The translations under genes were made by a program, and so were the position numbers. The notes under the pieces were generated by a model. It was not told the DNA's origin. It saw nothing but the letters and a program-made list of their open reading frames with translations, and did not search any database. 37,577 bases of DNA from Candidatus Acidiferrales bacterium (GTDB taxonomy: Bacteria; Acidobacteriota; Terriglobia; Acidiferrales; UBA7541), in contig JASHRI010000515.1 of NCBI GenBank assembly GCA_030037435.1, forward strand, positions 1-37,577, given 5' to 3'. Positions 1-8,196 of this stretch are shown here, one piece after another. The first letter of the stretch is position 1. Every line of letters starts with the position of its first letter.

Positions 1-471
1 GAAATCGACGACCTGTCGCCCGCGCGCCGCCGTGAAAATCCGCGCGGCCTTACTGGCGACCATCGTTTGATAGCCAAGAGTGGCGAGCAAGTAGGTTTCG
101 AGAATCTGCGCTTCAATGATGGGAGCCGTAAGACGCATGAGCGGCTCGCCAGGAAACATCAGGGACCCTTCGGGCATGGCCCAGACATCGCCCGTAAAAC
201 GAAACTTCGCCAAATAGGCGAAGAAATCCTCATGGATGCGGCGAAAATACCGGTGTTGGCGCAGGTAGGCGATCTCGTCCGGGGAAAAATCAACACTTTC
301 CAGGTATCCGAGGGCCTGCTCCAGCCCGGCGGCTACCAAATAGTTGCGCCGGGGCGGCAGGTGCCGGACGAAAAGCTCAAACGTCGCGCGGGCTTGGAGA
401 CCGGTCTCAAAATACCCGGCCGCCATTGTGAGTTCGTAAAGATCGGTGAGAAGTCCCGAGTTTTCACGCAT
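1..471 (-). CDS. pncB: Nicotinate phosphoribosyltransferase, N-terminal part (gene runs off the left edge)
   Basis: Reading the minus strand from the ATG at 471 gives 157 codons without a stop, continuing past base 1. The protein begins with the family's characteristic N-terminus (SGLLTDLYELTMA, then GYFETGLQARATFELFVR and the RRNYLVAAGLEQAL region), as in NAPRTase-type nicotinate phosphoribosyltransferases. Further on it has PEGSLMFPGEPLMRL and a TYLLATLGYQTMVASKAAR segment that ends at RGRQVVDF. The enzyme joins nicotinate to PRPP in the Preiss-Handler route to NAD in the cytoplasm. The catalytic His and the PRPP-binding loop lie outside the window. The start is chosen because the conserved family N-terminus begins a few residues after it; an upstream GTG is out of frame. 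The plus-strand reading frame over the same bases is a shadow of this gene. Confidence 0.9.
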   Translation of the reverse strand, partial: MRENSGLLTDLYELTMAAGYFETGLQARATFELFVRHLPPRRNYLVAAGLEQALGYLESVDFSPDEIAYLRQHRYFRRIHEDFFAYLAKFRFTGDVWAMPEGSLMFPGEPLMRLTAPIIEAQILETYLLATLGYQTMVASKAARIFTAARGRQVVDF

Positions 472-557
472 GCGCTTGGATTCTCACGCGAGGGGCACGA
501 AAGAAGTTAGATAAGGGCAGCCACGCGCCTGGCAGAGCCGCACGATGGAAAGACAAA

Positions 558-605
558 ACCCCCAGGCTTGCCTCCCGCTGCACGGGTTAGGCCGCACCTG
601 GGGGT
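558..605 (-). terminator. Intrinsic terminator downstream of the HU gene
   Basis: A perfect 9-bp stem (ACCCCCAGG at 558-566 against CCTGGGGGT at 597-605) encloses a structured loop that has its own nested pairing (GCCT/AGGC and CCCG/CGGG). On the minus strand the stem is followed by a T-rich run (TTTTGTCTTT). It lies about 40 bases after the stop codon of the HU gene, in the right orientation to end that transcript before the nicotinate phosphoribosyltransferase gene. Confidence 0.75.
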
Positions 606-644
606 CTGCCACTAAACCTGCGTCGCTCGGGCGCCGGAAACTGC

Positions 645-947
645 TTACTTCAAGACCGCGTCTTTGAACGCCTTTGCCGCGCGCAGGCGCACCACGGTCT
701 TGGCCTTGATCTTGATGGCTTCGCCAGTCGCGGGATTGCGGCCCATGCGCGCCTTGCGATGCGCCTTCACCGCGCGACCGATGCCAGGGAGTACAAACTT
801 ACCGGAGCTCTTGGCCTCTTTCACCGCAAGCTTGAACAACTCATCGAAGAAGGCCGCCACCTGCTTCTTGGATACCGGCTTCTCAGGGGTGCTGACCTTG
901 TCGGAAAGGTGCGCAATGATCTTTGATTTGCTCAACGGAGATGCCAT
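645..947 (-). CDS. HU/IHF-family histone-like DNA-binding protein
   Basis: The gene encodes a basic 100-residue protein. It has the HU fold order: N-terminal helices (LSKSKIIAHLSDKV, then KKQVAAFFDELFKLAVKEAK) and a short beta region FVLPGIGRAVKAHRKARMGRNPATGEAIKIKAK. The last part contains the RNPATGE arm signature that wraps into the DNA minor groove, and the C-terminus is VVRLRAAKAFKDAVL. HU dimers bend and compact DNA. The start at 947 is chosen because AGGAGGAG lies at 959-966 with good spacing; the reading frame is open further upstream, but that extension does not resemble HU and would run through the promoter. The protein is slightly longer than the usual 90 residues because of a Ser/Pro/Lys-rich insert near residue 20. 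It is monocistronic, with its own promoter and terminator. Confidence 0.93.
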   Translation of the reverse strand: MASPLSKSKIIAHLSDKVSTPEKPVSKKQVAAFFDELFKLAVKEAKSSGKFVLPGIGRAVKAHRKARMGRNPATGEAIKIKAKTVVRLRAAKAFKDAVLK

Positions 948-1011
948 CGAATTGTCTCTCCTCCTCAGGTGGGATTGCTGTATAGGGCCCGGCGTCCGGG
1001 CTGCCGCGTGA

Positions 1012-1040
1012 ACTATAGCCGTCCTTTTCCATGAACGCAA
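1012..1040 (-). promoter_or_regulatory. Sigma-70-type promoter of the HU gene
   Basis: Reading the minus strand, a -35 hexamer TTGCGT (1040-1035) and a -10 hexamer TATAGT (1017-1012) are separated by exactly 17 bases. This predicts a transcript start near 1005 and a leader of about 58 bases to the HU ATG at 947. The promoter sits between the terminator of the upstream peptidase gene and the HU ribosome binding site, so the HU gene is likely transcribed alone. Confidence 0.6.
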
Positions 1041-1052
1041 GTGGCAGCGTGC

Positions 1053-1072
1053 AAAAAACCCGGAAAAACGGG
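1053..1072 (-). terminator. Intrinsic terminator downstream of the M20 peptidase gene
   Basis: On the minus strand the bases read CCCG, a loop of TTTTTC, CGGG and then a run of six T. The hairpin is short (4 bp) but GC-only and is followed by a perfect T tract. It lies about 36 bases past the peptidase stop codon at 1108. A weaker T run on the plus side makes some bidirectional action possible. Confidence 0.6.
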
Positions 1073-1107
1073 CCTTTTGTGATAGGCGCTGCGGCGAACG
1101 AAAATTT

Positions 1108-2472
1108 CTAGAGCGAAGCAAGCTGCTGGTAGAACAGCGCGACAGACTTAATGCCGCCAAAATAATTCTCGAGAGCGATATGTTCGTCGGGCGCGTGCGC
1201 GTTTTCGTCGGGCAAGCCGAAACCTAGCAGCACGCAAGGAACTTTGAAGGTATCGTGCATTTGGGTGACGAAAGGAATGGAACCGCCTTCGCGAATGAAG
1301 ACCGCCTTTTTGCCAAAACCCTGCTCAAGTGCATGGATGGCTTTCTGAAAAACCGGATGTGTGTACGAAGCTACCCATGGCTTGCTGGTGCTGAGAACTT
1401 CGAAGCCCACTTTCACGCTTTTCGGCAAGAGTTTGCGGATGTGGCGCTCGACGAGTCTGGCGATTTTCGCTGGATCCTGATCGGGCACGAGGCGCGTGGA
1501 AAGTTTGGCGTGCGCCTTGGAAGGAATCACGGTCTTCGCCCCTTCATCGATGTAACCGCCCCAGATACCATTTATTTCCAGTGTGGGACGCGTCCAAAGC
1601 TGTTCAACGATTGAAAAGCCTTTTTCTCCGCATAGTGCAGGCGCACCAACCGTTTTTCGAAATTCCCTTTCCTTCCACGGCAGGGAGTGAAGCGCTTGGC
1701 GCTCCTGGCGCGAAAGCGTAGCGACGTCGTCATAGAATCCGGGAATTACCACGCGGAAATTCCGGTCGTGAAGCTTGGCAATCATCTCGGCGAGAATCGT
1801 CAGCGGATTGGGAACCGCGCCGCCGAAAACTCCGGAGTGGAGATCCTGCGCCGGGCCGGTGATCTCGACTTGATAATAGTTGAGGCCGCGCAGGCCATAG
1901 GTGATCGAGGGTATGCCCTTCGCGAGCATCGCCGTGTCAGACACAATCAACGCGTCGGCCTTGAGCTGCTGACGGTGGCTATTCACGAAGTCCCATAGAT
2001 TCACGCTGCCGACTTCCTCTTCTCCCTCGACGATCACCTTCACGTTCAGCGGCAGGTTTCCCGAGGTGTTGCGCAAGACTTCAAACGCCTTCAGGTGGAT
2101 GTGCACCTGACCCTTGTCGTCGGCGGTGCCGCGCCCGAAAAGATTCTCGCCGCGCACGGCTGGCTCGAAGGCGGGGCTCGTCCATAGATTGAGAGGTTCG
2201 GCGGGCTGCACGTCGTAGTGCCCATAAAATAGGACCGTGGGTTTGCCCGGAGCCTGCAGCGATTCGGCATACACGAGAGGATGCAGCTTCGTTTGCACGA
2301 TTTCGACGCTTTCAAAACCCGACGCGCGGAGCTTTTCCGCAACCCAGTGTGCGGCGCGTTCGACGTCCGCCTTATGCTCGGTTTGGGCGCTAACGCTGGG
2401 GATGCGGAGGAATTCCTTGAGTTCGCTCAAGTGTTCTTCGCGCTTGGAGTTGATGTATTCGATCAGGTCCAT
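1108..2472 (-). CDS. M20-family zinc metallopeptidase (dipeptidase)
   Basis: The 454-residue protein has the M20/ArgE/DapE/carnosinase layout. The first metal-site motif is GHYDVQP (His85, Asp87). GRGTADDKG follows with the bridging Asp near 118. EGEEEVGS (about 149-156) holds the general-base Glu and the next ligand, VSDTAM holds Asp179, and a C-terminal HAPDEH supplies the last His. A dimerisation (lid) domain is inserted between about residues 190 and 345. Such enzymes hydrolyse dipeptides or N-acylated amino acids in the cytoplasm; the exact substrate cannot be read from sequence. There is no signal peptide. The start at 2472 follows a GGCAGGAGCT ribosome binding site. The length matches the family and the gene looks intact. 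It is divergent from the PilZ gene that follows. Confidence 0.92.
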   Translation of the reverse strand: MDLIEYINSKREEHLSELKEFLRIPSVSAQTEHKADVERAAHWVAEKLRASGFESVEIVQTKLHPLVYAESLQAPGKPTVLFYGHYDVQPAEPLNLWTSPAFEPAVRGENLFGRGTADDKGQVHIHLKAFEVLRNTSGNLPLNVKVIVEGEEEVGSVNLWDFVNSHRQQLKADALIVSDTAMLAKGIPSITYGLRGLNYYQVEITGPAQDLHSGVFGGAVPNPLTILAEMIAKLHDRNFRVVIPGFYDDVATLSRQERQALHSLPWKEREFRKTVGAPALCGEKGFSIVEQLWTRPTLEINGIWGGYIDEGAKTVIPSKAHAKLSTRLVPDQDPAKIARLVERHIRKLLPKSVKVGFEVLSTSKPWVASYTHPVFQKAIHALEQGFGKKAVFIREGGSIPFVTQMHDTFKVPCVLLGFGLPDENAHAPDEHIALENYFGGIKSVALFYQQLASL

Positions 2473-2680
2473 GAAAGCTCCTGCCCCAGCGGTTACGATC
2501 TGGATGGAATCTGAGCTCGACGAATCGTGAAGGCCACCCCTGCGGCTATGTTACATGGCCACGCCACATAGTACGGAAGTACAGGGAGGGCCAGCAAACT
2601 TTTTGCAAACTGCTTCTTTGAACACCGCGTTCAGTCGCGTGATTGACTCGCGCAGGGTGCGCATCGCACGATAGATCATT

Positions 2681-3049
2681 ATGATTACTCCAGAGGTTCA
2701 GACAAGCAGTCCGCGGCGCAGCTCCCGCGTATTCACTCGCATTCCGGTGCAGGCCAAAGGCAAGAATGCCGAGGGCCGCAAATATCAGGAGCGCACTCAA
2801 ACGATCGTGATCAACGCGCATGGCGGATTGCTCTATCTCCAGGCTCCGCTCGAAATTGGCGCGGATCTTATTTTGGTGAATCCCGCGACCGAGGAAGAGC
2901 AGGAGTGCCGCGTGGTGTATCTGGGGGACACGTCGGACAAAGGCACTCGCGTTGGCGTGGAATTTCTGTCGCCGAGTCCGCACTTCTGGGGCGTCGAGTT
3001 CGCGCAACAGGACTGGCTCTCGCGCGATCACTCGCAATCAACCAGCTAA
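2681..3049 (+). CDS. PilZ-domain protein
   Basis: This small 122-residue single-domain protein resembles PilZ domains. A basic RRSSRVFTRIPVQ stretch at residues 12-24 corresponds to the RxxxR c-di-GMP-binding motif. A short beta-barrel follows, with TIVINAHGGLLYL at about 41-53 in place of the usual (D/N)xSxxG motif, and later the strands CRVVYLG and RVGVEFLSP. PilZ proteins bind cyclic di-GMP and control motility or exopolysaccharide production. The second motif is degenerate here (NAHGG, without the Ser), so nucleotide binding is uncertain. No strong ribosome binding site precedes the ATG at 2681. The gene stands alone, divergent from the peptidase gene. The EPS locus downstream makes a c-di-GMP link plausible, but this is inference. 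Confidence 0.72.
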   Translation: MITPEVQTSSPRRSSRVFTRIPVQAKGKNAEGRKYQERTQTIVINAHGGLLYLQAPLEIGADLILVNPATEEEQECRVVYLGDTSDKGTRVGVEFLSPSPHFWGVEFAQQDWLSRDHSQSTS

Positions 3050-3279
3050 GTCACGCACCTGCAAGACTAGATTTCCGCGTCTGCCGAGCTACTACTGCAT
3101 CCCAAACTGCTGTTGCAACGACCACATAAATCAGGCATAAATCTCGCGGTTTTCGATGTGTCGCGCCCTGCGACCGCGTGGCGGTATCACTCGCGGCAAA
3201 AGTCTCTCCGGGAGTCTCATGTTTATGAAACACGCCAAATCAATCGTGGTCGTGATGACAATCGCACGGAGGAAAAGAC

Positions 3280-4899
3280 ATGACGCAACGTCGTAGGATC
3301 ATGTGGCTGGGGTTCGCGATTGTTCTGGGAATGGTTGCGGCGCAGGGCGCGCGTGGTCAGTCACCGTCCACCAGTGCCGAGAGCAGGAAGGCTCCGACGA
3401 AATCGTGCACGAGCCTGACTGCGCTGCAAATTCCTGGCTTCGATATGAAGATCACGAAAGCCGAGGGTATTCCCACAGCGCCGGCCGGTACGATCCGCAT
3501 TTCGCCCTTTGCTCCCGATACGATTCCAGTTGCGGTACCGTCGTATTGCCGCGCGGACGGCGTGATGGATCAGCGTATCGGCGTCGACGGAAAGCCTTAC
3601 GCAATCGGCTTTGCGATCGCTCTGCCAGACAATTGGAACGGAAGATTTTTGTTTCAAGGAGGCGGAGGCCTGAACGGCACAGTGAATCCGCCGCTTGGCA
3701 TGCAGGCCGCAGGTTCGGTGCCCGGATTGGCGCGAGGCTTTGCGGTTGTATCCACGGACACGGGGCACAAGGGCGCCGTGTTTGATCCGTCATTTATGAA
3801 CGACCAGGAAGCCGCCTTGAACTTTGCATACGTCGCCGTCGGCAAGGTTACGCGCGTGGCCAAACAGATCATCATGCAGTATTACGGCGAACAACCCAGC
3901 CATTCCTACTTCGTGGGATGCTCGACGGGTGGACGCGAGGCGATGCTGACGTCGCAACGCTATCCCGACGATTTCGACGGAATTGTTTCTGGCGACCCTG
4001 CCATGGAGACTGGATACTCAAACATCGGGCTTGGGTGGGCTACGGTTGCATTTAATCGGATTGCCCCAAAGGATGCGAATGGAAAGCCTGTGCCAACCAA
4101 GGATTTTTCGAGCAGCGATCGAAAGCTGATCGTCAATGCGATTCTCAACGCCTGCGATGATAAAGACGGGCTGAAAGACGGAATGATCTTCAATCGCCGG
4201 GCATGCCATTTCGATCCGGCGATTTTGGAGTGCAAGGGAGCGAAGACGGATGCATGCCTATCGGCCGACCAGGTGGATGCGCTTCACAAGGCCTTCGGCG
4301 GCCCGAAAGATTCGCGAGGCGATCAGGTCTATCCGGGGTTCCCCTATGACGCGGATATGGTGGCGGAGGCGCCAGGTCTAAGCTTTCTCCCCAGCGCCGG
4401 GCCCAACATCCTGGGGAATGTGCTCCCGTCCCTGAGCATGAACGTCGATCAGCAACTTGCAACGGTCCGAGCAAACGCGACACAGACGCTCACCGACACC
4501 GCGACTTGGACCAATCTCTCGACGTTTTCAGGTCACGGAGGCAAGCTGCTCTTCTATCACGGCACCAGCGACCCGTGGTTCTCGTTCATGGATACGGTGG
4601 GCTATTACGAACGCCTTGGGAGAGACAATGGCGGCGCGGACAAGGTGCTGGGTTGGAGCCGCCTGTATCTGGTTCCGGGCATGAGCCACTGCCAGGGCGG
4701 TCCCGCCACGCTCGATCAGTTTGATTTACTCACTTCCGTGGTCCGGTGGGTTGAGAACGGAACGGCGCCCGATTCCGTGATTGCGACGGGTAAGGACTTC
4801 CCAGGGCGCAGCCGTCCCCTATGCGCCTATCCAAAGTACGCGCATTACAAGGGTACCGGTGACCCGCAGGACGCCGCGAATTTCGAGTGTCGCGAGTAG
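3280..4899 (+). CDS. Secreted tannase/feruloyl-esterase-family hydrolase
   Basis: The 539-residue protein starts with a cleavable signal peptide (RRR, a hydrophobic core to about residue 21, then QGARGQS). The mature part carries the CS-D-HC motif of the tannase family (PF07519): Cys214-Ser215 in GCSTGGREA, Asp431 in HGTSDPW, and His470-Cys471 in MSHCQGG. Cys214 and Cys471 should form the disulfide that positions the catalytic Ser-Asp-His triad. The family hydrolyses esters of phenolic acids such as galloyl or feruloyl esters outside the cytoplasm. GGAGG stands ten bases before the ATG at 3280. Neighbours are a DUF3237 relic, an MFS transporter and a second secreted esterase, suggesting a unit for breaking down plant phenolic esters and importing the products. 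Substrate specificity is not resolved. Confidence 0.9.
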   Translation: MTQRRRIMWLGFAIVLGMVAAQGARGQSPSTSAESRKAPTKSCTSLTALQIPGFDMKITKAEGIPTAPAGTIRISPFAPDTIPVAVPSYCRADGVMDQRIGVDGKPYAIGFAIALPDNWNGRFLFQGGGGLNGTVNPPLGMQAAGSVPGLARGFAVVSTDTGHKGAVFDPSFMNDQEAALNFAYVAVGKVTRVAKQIIMQYYGEQPSHSYFVGCSTGGREAMLTSQRYPDDFDGIVSGDPAMETGYSNIGLGWATVAFNRIAPKDANGKPVPTKDFSSSDRKLIVNAILNACDDKDGLKDGMIFNRRACHFDPAILECKGAKTDACLSADQVDALHKAFGGPKDSRGDQVYPGFPYDADMVAEAPGLSFLPSAGPNILGNVLPSLSMNVDQQLATVRANATQTLTDTATWTNLSTFSGHGGKLLFYHGTSDPWFSFMDTVGYYERLGRDNGGADKVLGWSRLYLVPGMSHCQGGPATLDQFDLLTSVVRWVENGTAPDSVIATGKDFPGRSRPLCAYPKYAHYKGTGDPQDAANFECRE

Positions 4900-4960
4900 G
4901 CGGCCCTAATTCGCGTGGGTTGCTGGGAGATCGGCGCCTCGATCGAGATCGGAGGTAACT

Positions 4961-5424
4961 GTGAAACAGCTGGATGAGATTGTGCCGATCAAGTTGGAGT
5001 ACGTGTTTCAGATTAGCATCGATTTTTCGGAGCGTGTTTCATTTCAAACGCCTAATGGGCGCCGCTCCTACGTCCCGGCGATTTCCGGCGTCGTCGAAGG
5101 CCCGCGGCTGCAAGGCATCGTCGTGCCGCATAGCGGCGCAGACTACGCAGGCAACGGCAGACTGAACGCGCATTACATGTTGAAGGCGTCCGACGGGACG
5201 ATGATCTACATCAACAACACAGGATACCTCTATCCGCTTGACGGCAAATCGACCGGAACGATCCCTCTTGGGGCGGCAATCGCGAATTTTATTTTCGCAT
5301 TACACCTGTTTTTGATACGCCCGTCGGACCGCACGATTGGCTCACGCGAACTGTTATCGTTGGCACTGGCAAGCGTCACGCGAATCCCGACCACACGATC
5401 TTTATCTACTATGCGGTGCTCTAG
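4961..5424 (+). pseudogene. DUF3237-family gene split by a one-base frameshift
   Basis: The reading frame starts at a GTG (4961) five bases after GGAGG. It gives a good DUF3237 N-terminal half: IKLEYVFQISIDFSE, then YVPAISGVVEGPRLQGIVVP and YMLKASDGTMIYINNTGY. After about residue 100 the match is lost, and the frame runs on to 5461 with an unrelated tail. The family's C-terminal half is present in another frame (codons in phase with 5290): REFYFRITPVFDTP, DWLTRTVIVGTG and a final IFIYYAVL, ending at TAG 5422-5424. A single base lost between about 5255 and 5278 explains both halves. This could be a real inactivating mutation, a sequencing error or, less likely, programmed frameshifting. The family's function is poorly known; it often sits near aromatic or ester catabolism genes, as here. 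Confidence 0.78.
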
Positions 5425-5457
5425 CCGGTGGGCGTGTGGAAAAAGCGCTCGCATTTC

Positions 5458-6798
5458 ATGAGTACGGCGCGTCCGAAAGCAGCGGAATTTCCGGCGCGCC
5501 GCGCCTCGGCCTCGCCACAAGCTAACTATGCACTCGCCGTTCTAACGCTGATCTACGTATTGAACTACGCAGACCGCGGAATCCTGAGTCTTTTGCTGGA
5601 CTCGATCAAACGGGATTTTCGCGTCACGGATACCGTGATGGGACTGATTAGCGGATTTGGATTCGTCCTGTTCTACTCCCTGCTGGGCTTGCCGATCGCA
5701 CGATGGGCCGATCGATTCAATCGACGGACGATCATCGCCACCGGCCTGCTTGTCTGGAGCTTAATGACGTGTTGCAGCGGATTGGCTCGCGGCGCGTGGC
5801 AGCTCGCATTCACGCGGTTCGGAGTAGGCTCGGGCGAGGCATGCGGAGTTGCGCCGTCCCATTCGATGCTTGCGGATCTTTTTCCAAAAGAGCAGCTGCC
5901 GCGCGCTCTTTCGATTATGACGGCCGGTAGCACGGTGGGAGTGTTCTTAGGATCCGTGGTCGCGGGCGTGGTGAATGAGTATCACGGATGGCGCGCCGCG
6001 TTTATCGTGGCTGGGTTGCCGGGAATTGCGGTGGCGGCGCTGTTTTACTTCACCGTCAAAGAGCCGGCGCGAGGAGCGATGGAAGAAGGCAAGGCGAGCA
6101 CCAACTTGCTTTCGGTGTGGCAGACGTTTGAGTTTCTCTTTCGGCAGCGGTCGTTTCTGTACATTACTTTCGGAGGCAGCCTGATCGGGATGTCCCTCTA
6201 CGGCTTTCAGATTTGGAGCCCAGCCTTCCTGCATCGAGTTCATCACCTTGGCAGCGCACGCATCGGACTGTATCAAGGCGTGATCGGCGGCCTTGGAGTT
6301 GTCGGGGTGTTGCTCGGAGGATTTCTGGCGGAAAGTTGGGGTAAGCGCGACGTGCGCTGGAGGCTGAACGTACCCGCGCTCGCGTCTATTTTGTGCTGCC
6401 CGATGTTTCTTTTGTATCTATTCGTGCCGTCCGTGCCAACTGCGCTAGTTTGCTGGGCCGTGGCGACGATATTTATGTTCGCGTATGTGGGACCTATTTA
6501 TGCTGTGTACCAAATGGTTTCGAAAATCCGAATGCGCGCCCTAGCGTCCGCGACTTTTCTCTTTATTGCCAATCTGATTGGGTTGGGATTCGGCCAATGG
6601 CTTATCGGATATTTGAGCACTCGCTTGGGCGCGCGGCACGGCGATTTGTCGATTCGCTATGCGCTGGTCGTGCCGAGTCTGCTCGGGCTTGTGGCTGGTG
6701 CACTGTTTTGGGCAGGATCGCGGTACTTAGCGCACGACATCGACGTTGCGGCGACTTCCGATCCAGATTCCGGCATCGTTCCAGCTTCAGGAAACTGA
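5458..6798 (+). CDS. Major facilitator superfamily transporter (spinster/ACS-like)
   Basis: This is an integral membrane protein of about 446 residues with roughly twelve hydrophobic segments. The first begins at NYALAVLTLIYVLNYADRGI, and the loop after TM2 carries the MFS signature in the form GLPIARWADRFNRR. A motif around GVGSGEACGVAPSHSMLADLFP fits TM4-TM5, and a central loop (EPARGAMEEGKAS) divides the two six-helix halves. This pattern resembles sugar-acid or aromatic-acid and spinster-type transporters. The ATG at 5458 is preferred; an in-frame GTG at 5428 would add ten residues, and neither has a clear ribosome binding site. The gene begins 33 bases after the ancestral stop of the DUF3237 relic, so the two were probably co-transcribed. 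A role in taking up products of the neighbouring esterases is inference. Confidence 0.87.
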   Translation: MSTARPKAAEFPARRASASPQANYALAVLTLIYVLNYADRGILSLLLDSIKRDFRVTDTVMGLISGFGFVLFYSLLGLPIARWADRFNRRTIIATGLLVWSLMTCCSGLARGAWQLAFTRFGVGSGEACGVAPSHSMLADLFPKEQLPRALSIMTAGSTVGVFLGSVVAGVVNEYHGWRAAFIVAGLPGIAVAALFYFTVKEPARGAMEEGKASTNLLSVWQTFEFLFRQRSFLYITFGGSLIGMSLYGFQIWSPAFLHRVHHLGSARIGLYQGVIGGLGVVGVLLGGFLAESWGKRDVRWRLNVPALASILCCPMFLLYLFVPSVPTALVCWAVATIFMFAYVGPIYAVYQMVSKIRMRALASATFLFIANLIGLGFGQWLIGYLSTRLGARHGDLSIRYALVVPSLLGLVAGALFWAGSRYLAHDIDVAATSDPDSGIVPASGN

Positions 6799-6893
6799 GG
6801 GTATGAGGTGATATCATTCGGATTTTCGACTGGCACCGCACGAGCGTGTGGTATACGGACTAGACTCTTCCGGAGCAGGAGGATTTCGAACTC

Positions 6894-7970
6894 ATGACTC
6901 CTATCCATTCGAGGTCGTTTTTCCGATTGGTTGTGATTTGTGCGACGGCGATCGCAATCACCGCGCCCGTGTCTGCAAGAACGGATGAAGTGAGAGATCA
7001 CGGCACCGTGGTACGAATCAAAGTTCACGGCGAATCGCTTGAGGGCAATCTTGAGGGTGACTCGTCCGATCGCGACGTTTCGATCTACCTCCCTCCCAGT
7101 TATAAGACGCAATCGCATCGTCGGTACCCGGTTCTCTATCTGCTGCACGGGTACATGGACAACGACCATAACTGGTTTGGCGCGAAACATATCTTCGTCG
7201 ATGCGCCGGCCGCGATCGACAAATCATTGGCCGACGACGGCGCGCGAGAAATGATCGTGGTGATGCCGAATGCCTACACGGTCTACATGGGCAGTATGTA
7301 TTCGGATTCCGTGACCACCGGCGATTGGGAACGGTTCATCACGCACGATCTGGTTGCCTACATCGACTCTCATTATCGAACAATCGCAGACCGCGCGAGT
7401 CGCGGCTTGGCGGGCCATTCGATGGGAGGATATGGCACGATTCGCCTCGGAATGAAATACCCGGAGATTTATTCGAGTATTTATGCTTTGAGTCCATGTT
7501 GCCTAGCTCCGTCAGCGGGTTCGCAAAATCCCGCGATGGCCAAGGCCGACGCAATCAAGAGCGCGGCGGACTTGCAGAAGGCCGATTTTGGAACGCGCGC
7601 GATGATTGCCTCAGCGGCGGCATGGTCTCCAGATCCGGCAAAGCCGCCGCTTTACCTGGATTTGCCGTCGATTGATGGACAATTGCAACCAGAGATCGTG
7701 GCCGAGTGGGACGCCAATGCACCCCTCGCGATGCTGCCTCAGTACGTTTACAATCTCGAACGGCTCCGTTCCATCGCTCTTGATGTGGGCACCAAAGACA
7801 CCCTGTTGCGCTCTGTCGAGGAGCTCGACCATCAACTTACAGCATTTGGCGTGAAACACAGTTTTGAGACGTATGAAGGAACACATATCAGCGGCATACA
7901 AATGCGTCTCGAACAAAAGGTCATGCCATTCTTTTCGAAGAATCTATTGTTCCCATCAATAAAAAAGTAA
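6894..7970 (+). CDS. Secreted alpha/beta-hydrolase of the esterase D/antigen 85 type
   Basis: The 358-residue protein has an N-terminal signal peptide (FFRLVVICATAIAITAPVSA). It then has the esterase-D-like fold: RDVSIYLPPSY, PVLYLLHGYMDNDHNW as the oxyanion region, and the nucleophile elbow GHSMGG with Ser176. An Asp in the VGTKDTLL segment (about residue 302) and a His in YEGTHISG (about 330) complete a Ser-Asp-His triad. Relatives include feruloyl/acetyl-xylan esterases and S-formylglutathione hydrolases; the signal peptide favours an extracytoplasmic carbohydrate- or phenolic-ester substrate. GCAGGAGG lies at good spacing before the ATG at 6894. It is the last gene of the group beginning with the tannase-like gene. 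About 226 bases without genes follow before the EPS regulators. Confidence 0.88.
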   Translation: MTPIHSRSFFRLVVICATAIAITAPVSARTDEVRDHGTVVRIKVHGESLEGNLEGDSSDRDVSIYLPPSYKTQSHRRYPVLYLLHGYMDNDHNWFGAKHIFVDAPAAIDKSLADDGAREMIVVMPNAYTVYMGSMYSDSVTTGDWERFITHDLVAYIDSHYRTIADRASRGLAGHSMGGYGTIRLGMKYPEIYSSIYALSPCCLAPSAGSQNPAMAKADAIKSAADLQKADFGTRAMIASAAAWSPDPAKPPLYLDLPSIDGQLQPEIVAEWDANAPLAMLPQYVYNLERLRSIALDVGTKDTLLRSVEELDHQLTAFGVKHSFETYEGTHISGIQMRLEQKVMPFFSKNLLFPSIKK

Positions 7971-8008
7971 ACCTCCCCAAAAAACCAACCATCGGAGCCT
8001 ACTGGCAT

Positions 8009-8029
8009 CCGGTATAAGTACTATACGGG
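8009..8029. promoter_or_regulatory. Operator-like dyad upstream of the LuxR-type regulator
   Basis: CCGGTATA at 8009-8016 and TATACGGG at 8022-8029 form an inverted repeat (7 of 8 positions pair) around AGTAC. It lies about 170 bases before the LuxR-type gene, in an AT-rich stretch with several copies of GGTACT or its complement (near 8036, 8094 and 8137). More copies occur just after that gene. It may be a binding site for the adjacent regulator or another factor; nothing here proves it. Confidence 0.35.
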
Positions 8030-8099
8030 GTCCATTTAGTACCTTAGAGCCTTTGCCATATAGGCCATGATTAAACTTTGTTAACGAGTTAAATGGTAC

Positions 8100-8126
8100 T
8101 TGCGCTGGGACTACCTGTGCTATATT
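8100..8126 (+). promoter_or_regulatory. Possible promoter of the EPS regulator gene
   Basis: TTGCGC at 8100-8105 and TATATT at 8121-8126 resemble -35 and -10 hexamers, but the 15-base spacer is short. The pair lies about 70 bases before the ATG at 8197, in the only AT-rich gene-free stretch ahead of the EPS locus. This makes it the best candidate for the start of the EPS transcription unit. The dyad at 8009 is upstream, where an activator might bind. Confidence 0.35.
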
Positions 8127-8196
8127 TTCGTCGATCGGTACTAACTAGCCCCGCCCAACGAATGCCAAACACGACAAAGCTCAGGGGCAAAGGATA

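Noticed and set aside
67-510. Plus-strand open frame at the left edge
   Set aside because: It is the complement of the nicotinate phosphoribosyltransferase gene, whose conserved N-terminus is clear on the minus strand.
948-1160. Longer N-terminus for the HU protein
   Set aside because: The extra 71 residues do not resemble HU, cross a good promoter and a terminator, and overlap the peptidase gene; a strong ribosome binding site supports the start at 947.
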